From Halichoerus grypus (lineage: Eukaryota; Chordata; Mammalia; Carnivora; Phocidae): a DNA stretch of 64,000 nucleotides. Shown one piece after another: positions 23,008 through 34,654 of this stretch. Below the pieces are notes generated by a model that was not told the origin of the DNA, did not search any database, and worked only from the letters and a program-made list of their open reading frames with translations. Position 1 is the first letter of the stretch. Every line of letters starts with the position of its first letter. Where the stretch lies: assembly GCF_964656455.1 (NCBI RefSeq), contig NC_135721.1:55070936-55134935 (forward strand), given 5' to 3'. The position numbers and the translations under genes are program-made.

Positions 23008-23395
23008 AAATATTCCTCAAAATGAGAGTGAAATAAGGATGTTTTAAGATAACAAAAATTTAATATAATTTATTACCAGTAGACCCGCACTAAAGGAAAT
23101 TCTAAAGAAAAGTCTTCAAACAGAGGAAAAGGATCCCAAATTGATGCTCAGAGATGCAGAAAGGAATGAAGATCCACAGAAAGGGTACGGATGACTAAAG
23201 GATGGGTGGGTAAACCTAAATGAATATATAATGTAAGAACAATAATAATAATATCATGGGATTTAAAATACACATAGAATACACATAAATGACAATAATA
23301 ACACAAAATCAGAAGAGTCAAGTGAAGTTCAGGCATCCTAAGGTCCTTCAATTGCCAGGGAAGGGATCACAGTACTAATTTATATGTAGTATAAT
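23008..23395 (+). mobile_element. Old LINE-1 (L1M) continuation
   Basis: 'ttattaccagtagacccgca', 'aagtcttcaaacagagg' and 'gtgggtaaacctaaatgaat' are old LINE-1 3' UTR text, continuing after the younger LINE-1 3' end. Confidence 0.65.
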
Positions 23396-23399
23396 CAAA

Positions 23400-23822
23400 T
23401 CTGTACCACTCCAAACAGCTCCCCCCCCCCCCACCTTCAAGACTTCAGGACCTATTCCTTCAGTTGTTACCTCTATTCGGAAATTGTCATAAGCTTAAGA
23501 GGGTCACTGTGCCCAAGGACACACACCTCCTTCCCAGGGCAGCCTGCATCCAATGACTAGTCACCATATGGATACAGAAGCCCGGTTTCCTCACCCAAAC
23601 TCAATATGACTCTGAAGGCCCATCTAGCTTCAGAGGTCCCCTGGGGATGGCCTTAGGCCTTCGTTGCAACTGTGTCACCGCATTACTTCTCCCTCTGCCA
23701 AACCTGTTTCTTTTCCTTCCTTTCCACTAATGATAAGCCCAAGAGCATCTCCCCAGTAGACCTCCTGAACACTAACCTCCACCTCAGAGCCTGCCTCCTG
23801 GGGAACCCCACCTGCAACATTA
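23400..23822 (+). mobile_element. Probable old LTR-like fragment (unassigned)
   Basis: 'caccgcattacttctccctc', 'gataagcccaagagcatctc', 'cctcctgaacactaacctc' and 'gcctcctggggaacccc' resemble the R/U5 end of a common old mammalian repeat, with a degenerate polyadenylation signal in 'cagtagacctcctg'. It appears inserted in the L1M sequence. Confidence 0.45.
23421..23432 (+). repeat. C12 homopolymer
   Basis: Twelve consecutive C at the edge of the LTR-like fragment. Confidence 0.95.
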
Positions 23823-24039
23823 TATGAGACTTTCATAAGTCATGAAGGTATGTTTAAATTCTAGGGTAGCCTCTAAAAAAGCAGTAGAACAAAATGTAAA
23901 ATTAAAAAAACTAATAGAGGGGAGAAATGAAATGATAAAAATTAATTTATCTAAAATAAGGCAAGAAAAGAGACAAAAAGGAACATAGAAAAAGTAGCAC
24001 AAATAGAAAACAAATAGTAAAATTTTAAAAGACAGAAAC

Positions 24040-24290
24040 AAATTGGCCAGATGACTGTGAAACTTATGAAAAGATACTCAACCATTACTATTCAGGGAAA
24101 TGCAAATGAAAGCAATACCATTATGAATTCATCAGATTTGGACAAATGTAAAAAATGATACTGCCTAGTACTGGCAAAGATTCAGGTCTGTGGGTCCTCT
24201 CAGATACTGTTAGTCGGGATGTGAATTTTTACCACCACTGGTAAAAATAACTTGGTAATACATATTTAAATTAAAATTAAACTTATCCTT
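24040..24290 (+). mobile_element. Old LINE-1/HAL1 ORF2-region fragment
   Basis: 'aaaagatactcaaccattac', 'cagggaaatgcaaatgaaag' and 'gttagtcgggatgtgaattt' match the common LINE-1 stretch preceding the ORF2 C-terminus. Confidence 0.7.
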
Positions 24291-24545
24291 TGTGGCAGAA
24301 ACTGGTTAGCTGATCGCAAAAACCTGTCTCCTTTTCCTCCTTGGCACATCTAAGCTACATTTGCCAGACTGCTTTGTAGCAGATGACCTAGCCCTAGCTC
24401 AGGTATAACACTGGAGTTGAAGGTAGCAGAACCCCCACAGCCTGGCTCCCTGAAAAACTCTGTGGAGCAGAGACCCCCTGAGCACCTGGAACTAACTTGG
24501 ACTTTTACTCTTATTACATCTGAAATATCATATATTCAAAGATCT
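24291..24545. other. Unassigned insert between two LINE-1 pieces
   Basis: GC-richer text ('cagcctggctccctgaaaaa', 'tgtggagcagagacccc') splits the LINE-1 pieces at 24040-24290 and 24546-25010. It resembles a decayed LTR or other old repeat, not identified. Confidence 0.4.
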
Positions 24546-25010
24546 GTTCATTATAGTAGCTAGTGTATTCTAAACTATATATCCTGTGACCTACCAATAT
24601 CAGTTCCAAGCATCTGTCTTTAGAGGTAAAAGTAACAACAGTACATAACACTCTCCAAATAAGGAAACATATAACTGGAAAAACCAGAAACCACCTGAAT
24701 ATCCATCAATAAGGGAAATCATAATGCATCCATACAAAGGAATATTCTGCATTTAATTTTTTAAATGAGTTATCTCTGTGCCTATTGACCTGAAGAGATT
24801 ACCATGATGTATAGTTAAGAAAAAAAATTAAGCTGATATAAATGCTTGATACAACCCTGTTTTTATGGAGAGAAGGGAAACATGACATACACATGTTTGT
24901 ATGTATTTGAATAAGGATGGAGGTTAAGTGTGCAAAGATACAAATCAGGTTTCTAACATTAGTTACCTCAAAGGGTTAAGGATTAGAGAATACTGGTTAT
25001 GGGAAAGAAT
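24546..25010 (+). mobile_element. Old LINE-1/HAL1 3' part
   Basis: 'cacctgaatatccatcaata', 'catccatacaaaggaatatt', 'atgatgtatagttaagaaa' and 'gttacctcaaagggtta' follow the expected order of an old LINE-1 3' end. Confidence 0.7.
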
Positions 25011-25392
25011 AAAAAGACTGTAGCAGAATGGAAGCATACCTGTGTGAAACTGAATGGAAATGCAGAATATAAAATTGAATCATAAAATATTGAATCAAAT
25101 ATGTAAAACCTGAATATGTACATAGACAAGGATGAGAAGGTAATGTCAACTTAACATAAAATTCATTTCTTATCTTAAATGTTAATATTTTAATATTACT
25201 TTTATAATAAAAGTATATTGAAAAATAAAAGGAATTGGCGTAGGCCTTACCTGGATTGGGCTGTCAATGCCCCATGGTTGACATTTTTAAAGCTGAACAA
25301 CCTGGATTTGGGGATATGTACTGGTGTTGGGTGCTGTGACTATCTTATTGATCCCAAAGGGCCACAACACTGTGAGGGTGGAGACTTCCCTG

Positions 25393-25412
25393 AAAAAAAA
25401 AAATTTTTTTTT
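25393..25412. repeat. A-run joined to T-run
   Basis: About 11 A followed by about 9 T, a near-perfect palindrome able to form an AT hairpin. It lies in unassigned sequence. Confidence 0.85.
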
Positions 25413-25495
25413 GATGTCCCCATTGTCAGTTATCCCAGGTAAAGTTCAAACCTGGAATAAGAAATGAGAATTCAAGAGACAAGCCTTGACTAGAG

Positions 25496-25655
25496 TAGCT
25501 TCGTAAACTTTAACTGCATACAAATCACCTGGGACTCTTGTTAAAATAAAATTATGATTCCGTGGGTCTAGGGCAGGGCCTGAGATTTCTGCATTTCTAA
25601 GAATTTCCTGGGTGCTGCCATTGCTGTGGGTCCTTGGACCACACTTTGCATGGCA
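25496..25655 (+). mobile_element. MER20-like hAT-Charlie element
   Basis: 'catacaaatcacctgggact', 'gggcagggcctgagatttct', 'gcatttctaagaatttcctg' and 'ccttggaccacactttgc' follow the MER20 consensus in order. The outer inverted repeats are decayed. The family is non-autonomous. Confidence 0.78.
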
Positions 25656-26110
25656 CAGGAACCAGCATGAGGGGACTCTTTCTACTCTCTGGGAGTCCAG
25701 CAACAAAACAGGAATGAGACTGGAGCCAGTCTGCTGAGACACGCCAAAAATGGGGTCTGAGCCAATGCCACAACTGTAAACTACTGTGCACGTGTCCTTT
25801 CCTTCCATAGTCCACCAGCCTCCCATGAAATCTCATGAAAAGTTACATTTTGGTCTCTGCTGTATTGAATTATGGAAATTATGGGGGTAATTCCTAAAAG
25901 GAATGATTCCATTCTTGAGATGAGGTAGTCGAAAGCAGGGTCTGTGTCCCCTGAGGTCACTATGGTGGCAGCAGATGGGCCATCCGTAGGAAGTAGCCCA
26001 GTCCAGGTGATCCCATGAAGAGCAGAAGTAGCTGAGATAGCATGGGATAAGGGAAGAAGAATTGTAGCTGTTTCTTCTGCACAGGGAGCAGTACTCTGGT
26101 GTATCAGTCA
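25656..26110. other. Unassigned sequence, no gene seen
   Basis: Overlapping minus-strand frames (25446-26111) have no domain. Possibly part of an old repeat that continues at 26111. Confidence 0.35.
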
Positions 26111-26540
26111 AGCAACCAAAGATCCAAGTTAAAATAGCTTAAACAATAAAGGGGTTTATTTTCTCATATAAGAAGTCTGGAAGTCAAGCAGTTTCAGGGT
26201 TGGTTGATTTCCACTCCAATGACACCATCAAGGTCCCAGTTCTTTCCATCTTTCTACTCTGCTCTTACAGGTATGTTGGCTTTTGTCCTCAGACCTGCCC
26301 CTTCATGATGGCAGATGACTGGATGTTTTAAGCATCACAAACTCACACAACATGTAAAATTGAACGTTTCTATCTTGTATCCCTTTTTAATAGCAAAGAA
26401 AACTTTTCCAGAAGCACCCCTAACCCCTAGTAGATTTCTCCTTGAAACTCACTAGCCAGAATTGTACTACATGCCAAGTTTCTATAGCAATCATGTGCAT
26501 CTCCCTCAGAATACACTAGAACACACCTTTACCCCCCATA
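26111..26540. mobile_element. Old interspersed repeat, probably LTR-like (unassigned)
   Basis: 'tagcttaaacaataaagggg', 'tttattttctcatataag', 'gtctggaagtcaagcagttt' and 'cactagccagaattgtacta' match a common mammalian repeat whose name I cannot recall with certainty. Confidence 0.45.
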
Positions 26541-27059
26541 AAAGAAGACAACAACCAATGCAGCAACTGCATTCAGCTTAAATCCAGGATGTATGAGTAA
26601 CGCTCAGTCTTCTCCATCAGGCCCAGGATATAGCTCTTAATGGTCAGGTGACCTATAGTCTAATAGTAAGTTATTTTCCCATCACAAACCCAAAATAAAA
26701 ATGGAAGAAAAGAAAAAGATAACAGCAATAAAGACTCCCATTTGGAAATGGGGAGAATGGGAAATGTCCAGAAATTACTGGTCCATAACTATTGCCATAA
26801 CCCACTGGGAAGGGATAGTAATGACTCCCTTCCTTAATCATGAAGTCAGTTCCTTGTTTAGACCATCTGGCAGCCTCTCATTCTCCTTTCTGCCAATTCC
26901 CTTGTCCGTTAGCCCTGGCTTTACCCTCTAGAAAGTTCTTCCTTACTCGGCATCCTCTTAACCACATCTGAAGTGGGGGGCACCATCTTTCTGGCCCGCA
27001 ATAGCTGTGTCCTTGTGGCCTACTGCCTGCCTAAGCTCATGCTCAGCATTGTGTTTCAT
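26541..27059. other. Unassigned sequence, no gene seen
   Basis: No gene or clear repeat. The 76-codon frame at 26701-26931 has no domain. Confidence 0.4.
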
Positions 27060-27470
27060 GACAGAATTGTGAACTAGTGAGGATTAGTCTCAGTTGCATC
27101 AGAAAACACATAATTTAAAAGGTGGAAGTTTATTTCTGTCTCAAGTGAAGGTTTCGGTAGGCCATCTATATATGCCAGCTCCATGCTCATCAGGGCCCAG
27201 GCTCCTTTGACCTTGTTCCTCCGCTTCCTCAACATGCTGCTTCCAGCTCTGAAACCAAGATGGCTCTTCCAGCCCAGCCAGCTGTATACCATCCAGCAGG
27301 AAAAGGGGGGTGAAGAGAAAGGCATGCTCTCTCTCTGTAAAGCATTTCCTGAAAACTGCCCACACCACTTCTACTCAACACACCATTGATGAGAATATAG
27401 GCACATGGCCACGTCTATCTGCAAGAGAAACTGAGAAACATAGTCTTTATTTTGGGAAGCCATGTTTGCA
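27060..27470. mobile_element. Old interspersed repeat, probably LTR-like (unassigned)
   Basis: 'aaaaggtggaagtttatttc', 'gcccaggctcctttgacctt' and 'aggcacatggccacgtctat' to 'ctgcaagagaaactgagaaa' recall a widespread old repeat. Related in style to 26111-26540 and 63110-63665. Confidence 0.45.
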
Positions 27471-28216
27471 CTAGTGAAAGAAATGGAACAAATATTGGGG
27501 GGAAACTAGTATTTTCTGTTAAAGCAGTACTTCCCTTCACCTCCAGCCTAGTGGAAGAGCATCAGGGAGACCAGTTAGAGCTTGCCCAATGTCTGGAGAA
27601 GTCTGTGGGGCACCAGAGGCTGGTGCCAGAACACTGCATGGACAAGCCTAAGGGAAAAAGGGTGGCTACCTGATCTGAAAGCAGAGAGGGGAGGGGACGC
27701 CTCACATGATTAAGAGAGAGCCAGCATGGTGCCATCCTAAAGGGACTTTGCCTAAAATGGGCTCCTGGGGAGGCACTGGGACATCAGCAGTATCTCTCTC
27801 TTTGTGAATCAGATTACTGGAAAACCAAGGGAACTGCAAAGGAGAGATTCCCAGACTTGGAAGGCAGTCTCTGAAGAATACGCAAATGCTCCTGCCCACC
27901 CCCAAAATGAATCAGCTTTAAACCTGTGCTACAGCCAGAGAGAGCCATGTCAAATAGCATCAACACCAGTCACATCAGACCCCCTCAGCCCTCCCTGCTT
28001 CTCCTCCCTCCCCCACCACCTCAACCACAGAGCAGTCAGCAACTTTGGTGAGAGAGCTGGCAGGGAGGAAAAGATTTGTAAGATGAGAAGTAGAAGCTTC
28101 CCACACCTTCCTCCCCAACTCAGGACTGCAGGCCAGGGGAGCAAAAGAGGAGAAGCTTTCATTTTAAATAAAATTTGAAGTTTTCATTATTTCTCTGGAA
28201 CTGCACACTTCATTTC
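27471..28216. other. Unassigned GC-richer sequence, no gene seen
   Basis: Contains the 124-codon frame at 27804-28178, which lacks recognisable domains, plausible splice context and codon bias. No repeat assigned. Confidence 0.4.
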
Positions 28217-28393
28217 AGTGGTTCTCAATCCTGGCTGCCCATTGGGATCACCTGGAGAGTTTTCTAAATTCCTGGTATCTGGGCCCCATCCCAGAGACGC
28301 TGATTTCATAGGTCAGGAGAGCAGTCTGGACAACAATATTTTTAAAAAGCTGCCCAGGAGATTCCAATTGGCAGCCTGGGGTTGAAAACCACA
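28217..28393 (+). mobile_element. MER3 hAT-Charlie element
   Basis: Near-complete MITE: starts CAGTGGTTCTCAA, continues 'tggctgcccattgggatcac', 'ctgggccccatcccagagac' and 'gctgcccaggagattccaat', and ends 'gttgaaaaccacag', the degraded inverted repeat. Confidence 0.88.
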
Positions 28394-28589
28394 GTGGTGA
28401 TATTAAATTAAGAATATTTTGCAAATAAAAGATTGTGGAGTGACCAGAAAAGTGAGAGAACTTGCCCTAGATCTCACCCTGGGGACAGAGAACTAGCCCC
28501 ACAGTCCAGGCATGGAATGAATGAACGATGACATTTTATGATTGCACCCTATAGGAGTCCTCACTTTCAATCGGACTCTTACATAAATC

Positions 28590-28715
28590 CTACCTCTTTC
28601 AAGGAGACTGGAAGTTTCTTCAGGGCAAGGGCCATGACAGGATTCTTTGGGGTCTCCACTCTGCCCTACACTTGCTAGACTTATTAGAGAGAGCTTAACA
28701 TATATTTGTTGCCCT
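28590..28715 (+). mobile_element. L2 LINE 3' end
   Basis: 'ctggaagtttcttcagggca' to 'agggccatgac' and 'gcttaacatatatttgttgc' fit the L2 3' terminal block. Confidence 0.65.
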
Positions 28716-28744
28716 ATTGTTAACCTCTGACCTCCATGTTGGGA

Positions 28745-30160
28745 AAAAGTGAATTGTCAGTTATGCACAGGGCAAACCAAGTTGACTCCAAGTTTGCCTT
28801 GAACTATATCTTAGAGTCAATGAAGAAGATAGAAAGTATATGAGATATAGTCATTATGAAGTAGCGGGAAGTTTTGATCAACCTATGACCAATTTCTATG
28901 GCCCAGATTGTGACCTATGCTAAAATTTTTCCACATTTGAATAAGTTTTTGTCTTACCAACGCAAGAAAAGGTCTCCCTTCCCCACCTCTCCTAACTAGA
29001 CCCTGGCAGAGCACCCTTGCTTCTCACACACCATCACCATGACCACCACCCTCATCACCACCAGGGGAACCCTGACCCATTAATAAAGACAGAGCACACT
29101 GACAAAAGGCAGGAAAAGAGCCAAGAACTTGCAAAACTCTCAGCTAAATCCAAGAGCAGCTTTAGTCTGTCAACACAAAGATGTCATGTCCCAAAGTAGC
29201 CAAGAGCACCAGGATCCCACAGGAATGGTTCTCAAAATGTTCCTTATTTCCCTAAGCCCACATTTATTGTACAACTCCATCAAATAGGCAGGGGCTGATT
29301 GCCAAATGCATCATGCCTCCAGATTTGACACTTGAGAAATCGCACTTTCCTGTGAACGGATCCTGAAGCTTGATATCAAGAGAGCACCCTTTCCATAACC
29401 TAAAAAGGAAAAGCAAATAATTTTAAGTGCATTGTAGTATCAAAATTAGCCTTCTCCATCACCAGCTGCTGTCTTTTGTCTGATTCAAAGACATTTTTTA
29501 AGTAGAAATAAAATGTATTCTACCATGAGCCCAAGCTCAGAGAGAAGTCCGCTTAAACTGCGTGTGGTGAAAAGAGCTTTCCAATCCCAACATATTTTTC
29601 TAGACTTTTCCCAACAGAGGGAATCCCCAACATGAAAGGTAAGTTCAACCAAAGATGAGGTCCCTTGTTCAGTCACACATGAAAAGCCTTACCCCATTGC
29701 TCCCAGAATATGTCATCAGCAGAAAAGTTGACCAGTTTCTAGAGGGATCAATTAAAAAAAAAAAAAAAAGATCCCCTGATACTGGCAATGTTGCTTATGT
29801 CCATATTTTACCCTTTCAAAGTACTCGCTGTGCCTACCATCCCAGGTAGTTCCAACAGCACCAAGCCATAAGCCTCAGTGTTTGGTTTTAATCAGGTATT
29901 AAACACTGGAGCTTTGGTTAGACAAGTGACGCAGTTGATGATGACAATAATGAGTGGCCCATTAAAGGTAATTTTTTTTAAGTTAATGAGCTCTCCCCAA
30001 AGAACGGCCACATACTGTACTGAAAAATGTCCATAGGACGTACTACAATTTCTCCCTATTTATTTAACTTTATGTGGATGCCATAAAACTTCTTTATTTG
30101 CTTTCAGTTAGCCCATAGGTTTTGACAAGATAAATTTTTATTTAGGTCTTTGCCCAGCTA
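28745..30160. other. Transposon-poor unique sequence
   Basis: No gene and no recognisable transposon. It includes a CAC/CAT-rich stretch at about 29020-29062 and an A-run at about 29753-29769. Possible regulatory DNA by inference from the lack of insertions. Confidence 0.4.
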
Positions 30161-30785
30161 CAATCAGAAACTGGAGACTTGCTTTCCAAAGCCGGGCTGA
30201 TAGATGGATTCATCAAAGCCCTCCCCACCCTGCTTTCCTTCCAGCAACCACAGGGATCAACAGACGGAGTTTTTCCTTAATTAAAGAAACTCAGCAACAA
30301 CGTGATTTATCGATGATGAATCTTGCAGGCCTTTTCATTGTGCGGTCACTGTTGGCCACTGTTTGAAATTTACCAACATAAATAAAGCCTCTCCATGACT
30401 AAACAAAGTTAAAGTAGCAATAAATTGAGCCTGCCATGTACTCTGGGCTAGATCTGAAGCCAACATAAATACCAGAATGCCTGACACGCTTGACACGATG
30501 ACATCATACACTCCCAAACAGAACAGCCCAGCCCAAGCCAAAGCCTAAAACCTAATACAATTCCCCCAAATGAATCAAATTGCAGTGGTCTAGACTCAGC
30601 TGCGCTAAGTGTTCAACTTCTGGCTTCCTTATTCTCCACTGCCGAGCGATCACATTAAAAAATAATCTATACGCTGATCTAAATTTCGCTTTTTTTCTGC
30701 ATGATTAAATTTTGGCAGGAGTAAATCTCTGTTATTCTCACTCCCCGGGAATGTTTGGAAAGTTACTAAAAACTCAGGATTTATC
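30161..30785. promoter_or_regulatory. Candidate conserved non-coding element
   Basis: About 600 bases of unique, moderately AT-rich sequence. It has a run of homeodomain-type cores: 'ccttaattaaag' (30276), TGATTTATCGATGATGAAT (30303-30321, combining a PBX/HOX-like TGATTTAT with a CUX/ONECUT-like ATCGAT), and 'tgatgacatcat'-like CRE text near 30495-30510. No open frame with a domain. Enhancer function is an inference only. Confidence 0.35.
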
Positions 30786-33570
30786 AGCTTAAGGTCCAAC
30801 CGCTGTGGTATGTCCCATCCTGAGGCGTGTCCGCACTACCCTATGCAGGAGACAGGCCCACCGGCGGCAGGGGACACTGGGTGTTAATAAGGGGGTGAAA
30901 TTCTGCTCACTTGAAAATTGCTCAACTCTGGCTTCTCTCCCGAGAAACTTGCTCTGCCCAAACCTAGCAACAGGCTGTAGTGAAATATCTTCAGAAAATG
31001 AGAAAGTCAGCTACCCAGGGGCTCAATGCACCCAGCCCTGTTACTGTCAGGAGAGGAAAGTGGGGGGTGGTTGGGGGGAGAAACCTTTCAGAACGTGCAC
31101 ACAGGACATCAAATTAAAAATGGAGAAAGTCTAATAACTAATTGGTGAAACCATAAAAGCTGCCATAAAAGACATTTTCCTTAAACTACTTTACACAGGG
31201 CTGTATAATTTTATGTCACTTTTTATTTATGTTGCTGTAATGAAAGCTGTACTGGTTGCTGCCGAGCTTAGGAAGAAAGGAATTGAACTATTTTTAAAGG
31301 GGGGAGGGGAAGTCCAGCTATAGGCCTTCAAACAAGATTCATTTGGAAACAGAGAGAGGTTGGGGAGGAGAGACTATTTACTCCTAGAAGCCTCCAAGCA
31401 AAAATGTTTACAATGAGCATCATTCTTCCACCACTCTCCTCTGTACCCCAGGGCTGTAATCGCTTAACATTTATAAAGTTGGTTCCATTGTGTTTTCACA
31501 AACTAGGGTATGAATTAGATAAACCCATGCCATTTAGATGACTTTTGTGAAACCGGGTTTTTATGGTGTGAAATATGTAAAGGAGCATGATTTGAGCTTC
31601 TAGAGGGATACAAATAAAAATGAACCCCATTTTAACAAGGTGTTGATGAATTTGCAAGGCTCATCGGACACTACAACTCCAGATTCAAGAATTCTAGAAA
31701 AGCACTGCTTATTATTACCCAGAGGATCAGACAAGTTCTTTTCCTCTCTCAATCTGTATGTGACAATTCAGTGGGAAAAGGGGAATAAGTTGCAAGATAG
31801 AAAACCTTGGGTGAATTATAAGCAAGAGAAACTTAAAATTATATACGCTCAAGTGGAGGCCCTGAGGGGGGCTCTCTGAGCTCTGATGATGCCCTGTTTC
31901 TTGATCTGGGAGCCAGTTGTTGGGGTTCCTGTTTATGAAAATTCACTGTGCTCTCAGGATGTGTGTTGTTTTCTCTATGTATGTTAAATTTCAATAAAAC
32001 ATTTTAAAAATAACATGTTCAAATGAATCTCTTAGAAAAGATGCAAAGAAGTGGGTAAAGTGCATGCAAAAACACAGAAGTGTGGTGCCATTTTCCCAGG
32101 GTAAATGTAGATAGCCCCTTAAAATGCAGGGGCCCTCTGAACTCTGGCTAATTTTCAAAGTGAGATGAGGTTGTTTTTAGAAACAATTTGCCTTCTATTA
32201 ACAATGAAATCCAATTCGGCTTCGAATATTAGAAAGTGAAACATATATACAACGTAGAGGGACTGTTGAAGTATCAAACAGATAGGGCATTATTTAGGTA
32301 GACTCGACAGTCAAGGCCACTTTACACCATTACGGACCAGACTAAACAAACCTGACCCACGGGGTGACCCTCCAAGGATCCCAAAAGATTGGAAACTCGG
32401 AAAAGACAGCCCTGACCAGACTTTACAGCCTGGTAATGGCATGCAAACGACACTCTGTCTCTGTCACGCAGCCAAAGGTTGGTGTTGTATATGAGAGCAA
32501 TTTCCTCAAGAATTCAGAGGAAAATGTGATACTTTGCCTTTTCTGCATGGGGTTCACAACAGCAAGTGTATTTACTAGTCAGGGACACCCAAACCCCCTG
32601 ATAAATGTCCCATCGAATCAGCCTGCCCCAGGCAACGGTAGTTTCCTGACTCCTGCCTAATCAGTTGGCAGTGGCCGGGATGTCAGATGCAAGAGGAACT
32701 CACCCAGAACGGCAAAGGCCTCATTTGCAGATTTTAAAAGCCGAAATTGTGTCTAGGAAAACATCATCAACATTTGGAGTCACTCCTGCTGGAAAGCAGG
32801 TTTTCCCCTCACACCCTCACTGTCCTCAACACATGCAATTCTCGTCTGGTTGCACACATGCCCAGCTCTGGCCTGTGCTTGTAATTCAATCGTGCTCACC
32901 TAGAAAATGTTGGCAGCGGGCGGCCCTGAGTCCGGCTTCTTCAAGGGCCTGTTTTCACTTGTTCCCATTACGTGACTCTACACCCCACACGGGATGATTC
33001 AGGTCTATCTTGTGGGGAATTAGTTACTCGAAACAGTCCTCAACAAGAAGTGAGCTGGGAAAAAGGATGTGTTTGCCTGTGGGGTGGGGGAAGGGAGGGG
33101 GAAGGAGGGGTGGGCAGGGAAATACAAAGAGTACAGAAGCTATGACTATATGCTCTCATGAGAACACAAACTTCGGGGATGACTTCAAATTTGGAAATCA
33201 CCATGATGCGTCTGGAACCTTTTACTTTCCTTACCTTTTTCTCTCACACAACAGGCCAGGGACCTGACTCCTTATTATATGCCTATGGTTGCTCCCAGAG
33301 GCCTCTCAGACCCGGAAGAAGGGATCTATATCTCTGCTTCCAGACTTCCAGAACCTCTTCTCTTGGGCCCTCCAGACATCAGGCTCTCTCAGGACCACCA
33401 ATAATGTATCCAGGCCCTCGGTCCTCTTTAAGAACAAACTGTATCTGTGGACCCTAAGAAAAAGACATAAACCCCATACTGGGGATTTCGAGGCTGTTCA
33501 CAACCTCTTTAACATATCCTCTTTACCCCTATTTAGAAACCAGAATTTAGGATTGATTTGTCATCTTTTT
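30786..33570. other. Transposon-poor unique sequence, no gene seen
   Basis: No transposon recognised over 2.8 kb. Several 80-110-codon frames (30805, 31640, 32364, 32665, 33010, 33158) overlap each other and show no domain. It contains CCATAAA motifs (31151, 31163, 31560) and a G-rich stretch at 33081-33119. Confidence 0.4.
33081..33119 (+). repeat. G-rich tract, G-quadruplex candidate
   Basis: Seven runs of three or more G within 39 bases, separated by 1-2 base loops, meeting the usual G-quadruplex pattern on the plus strand. Confidence 0.7.
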
Positions 33571-33574
33571 GAGA

Positions 33575-33668
33575 TGACCCCTGGCCCCACATAAGTTCAA
33601 ACAAGATGCATCTTTCAGCCCTTACTACAGCACATTCCTGTCATATGATTCAAGGGGCCCTTATTTTC
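33575..33668 (+). repeat. Copy A of a diverged direct duplication
   Basis: Shares 'tgacccctgg', 'cccacataagtt', 'ctttcagcc', 'acagcacatt' and 'aggggcc' plus 'ttattt', in the same order, with 34195-34291. Weaker similarity continues about 60 bases further. No transposon family recognised. Confidence 0.7.
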
Positions 33669-34194
33669 CGGAGGCTCATGAGCTTTGTGTTGGAGGGAAG
33701 TGTGTAGCATTTGCATTTTGAAGCACCTGCATCTTGATTTTTTTCTTCATTAAAACAACTATCCTGTTTTTGACAGATACAAAGAAAGGTAATGTGACTT
33801 CCATGTGACACGTAGACATAACCTGGTGGTCAAGAGATTCTGCAGCCAGCAGAATCTCCACAGAAAGACTGGTATCCTTCCTGCCCTGCAAGAGGGGAAG
33901 GCATGAGTTCAGTTTAGCCCAGGCATTAAATAAACGGTCTAGACCTCAAGATGAACAAGGCCTTCCACAGGGAGAAGCCTCCAGGGATCTGGGAGATTCA
34001 TTCACCTCCCAGAAGAGAAAGGAAATTACTTCTTCTTAAGCACTAACATGCCTGAGCAGGGACCTGCTCCCGCCTCTGTGTATGTTCCACCAGAAACCAG
34101 AAATGAGCTGGAAAGGCCCAAAAGCCAGCCCAGCAGCCCCACGTCCCTCAGCAGCAATGGCCCCCTTTCATCTCTGTGACAGTCACTTCCCAAA
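33669..34194. other. Unique spacer between duplicated segments
   Basis: No gene. Overlapping frames on both strands at 34026-34402 lack domains. Confidence 0.4.
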
Positions 34195-34291
34195 TGACCC
34201 CTGGTCCCACATAAGTTTAAAAGAGGTGAGGTGTTGCTTTCAGCCTGTACCCACAGCACATTTCTGCCCTTTATTCCAGGGGCCTTTATTT
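34195..34291 (+). repeat. Copy B of a diverged direct duplication
   Basis: Same orientation as copy A at 33575, about 620 bases downstream. Weaker shared text continues to the 'tgtaggattcagttatgcat' region, aligned with 'tgtgtagcatttgcat' after copy A. Confidence 0.7.
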
Positions 34292-34319
34292 CACCACTCT
34301 CCCTGCCCCTTAATCCCCT

Positions 34320-34332
34320 GGGGGGGGGGGGG
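34320..34332 (+). repeat. G13 homopolymer
   Basis: Thirteen consecutive G just after duplication copy B. Likely length-variable, and capable of quadruplex formation only between strands or with shifted runs. Confidence 0.95.
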
Positions 34333-34654
34333 TGTAGGATTCAGTTATGCATATTGCATGAAAGAAGGCCCACAGGACCGGCCTCTACAAGCTGCTAATT
34401 GAAAACTGTGTCAGAAGTTGGAGGAAGAGGCAGAGGGGGGAAAAACAACAACTCTTGACAGAACCCCTCATATTGTGAACAGCAACGCATCCTTCTAGAA
34501 GGGCAGGCCTTATTCTATCTCAGCCACACAAGAGTATTTCCTCCCAGCTACAGGACTTGAGGATGGGGGCTCTGGAGACAGTGTCTGCCAAATCAGAAAG
34601 GGCTACAAGGATGCAGCTAATGGGCCTCCAGACCCCTGCCCAACTCTGAGGCAG

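Noticed and set aside
25446..26111. Minus-strand frames rich in Cys/Trp/His that look protein-like
   Set aside because: Three partly overlapping frames share the region and no zinc-binding spacing is present; probably an old repeat.
27804..28178. 124-codon open frame in GC-richer DNA
   Set aside because: No domain, no splice sites that make sense around it, and a similarly open frame lies on the opposite strand.
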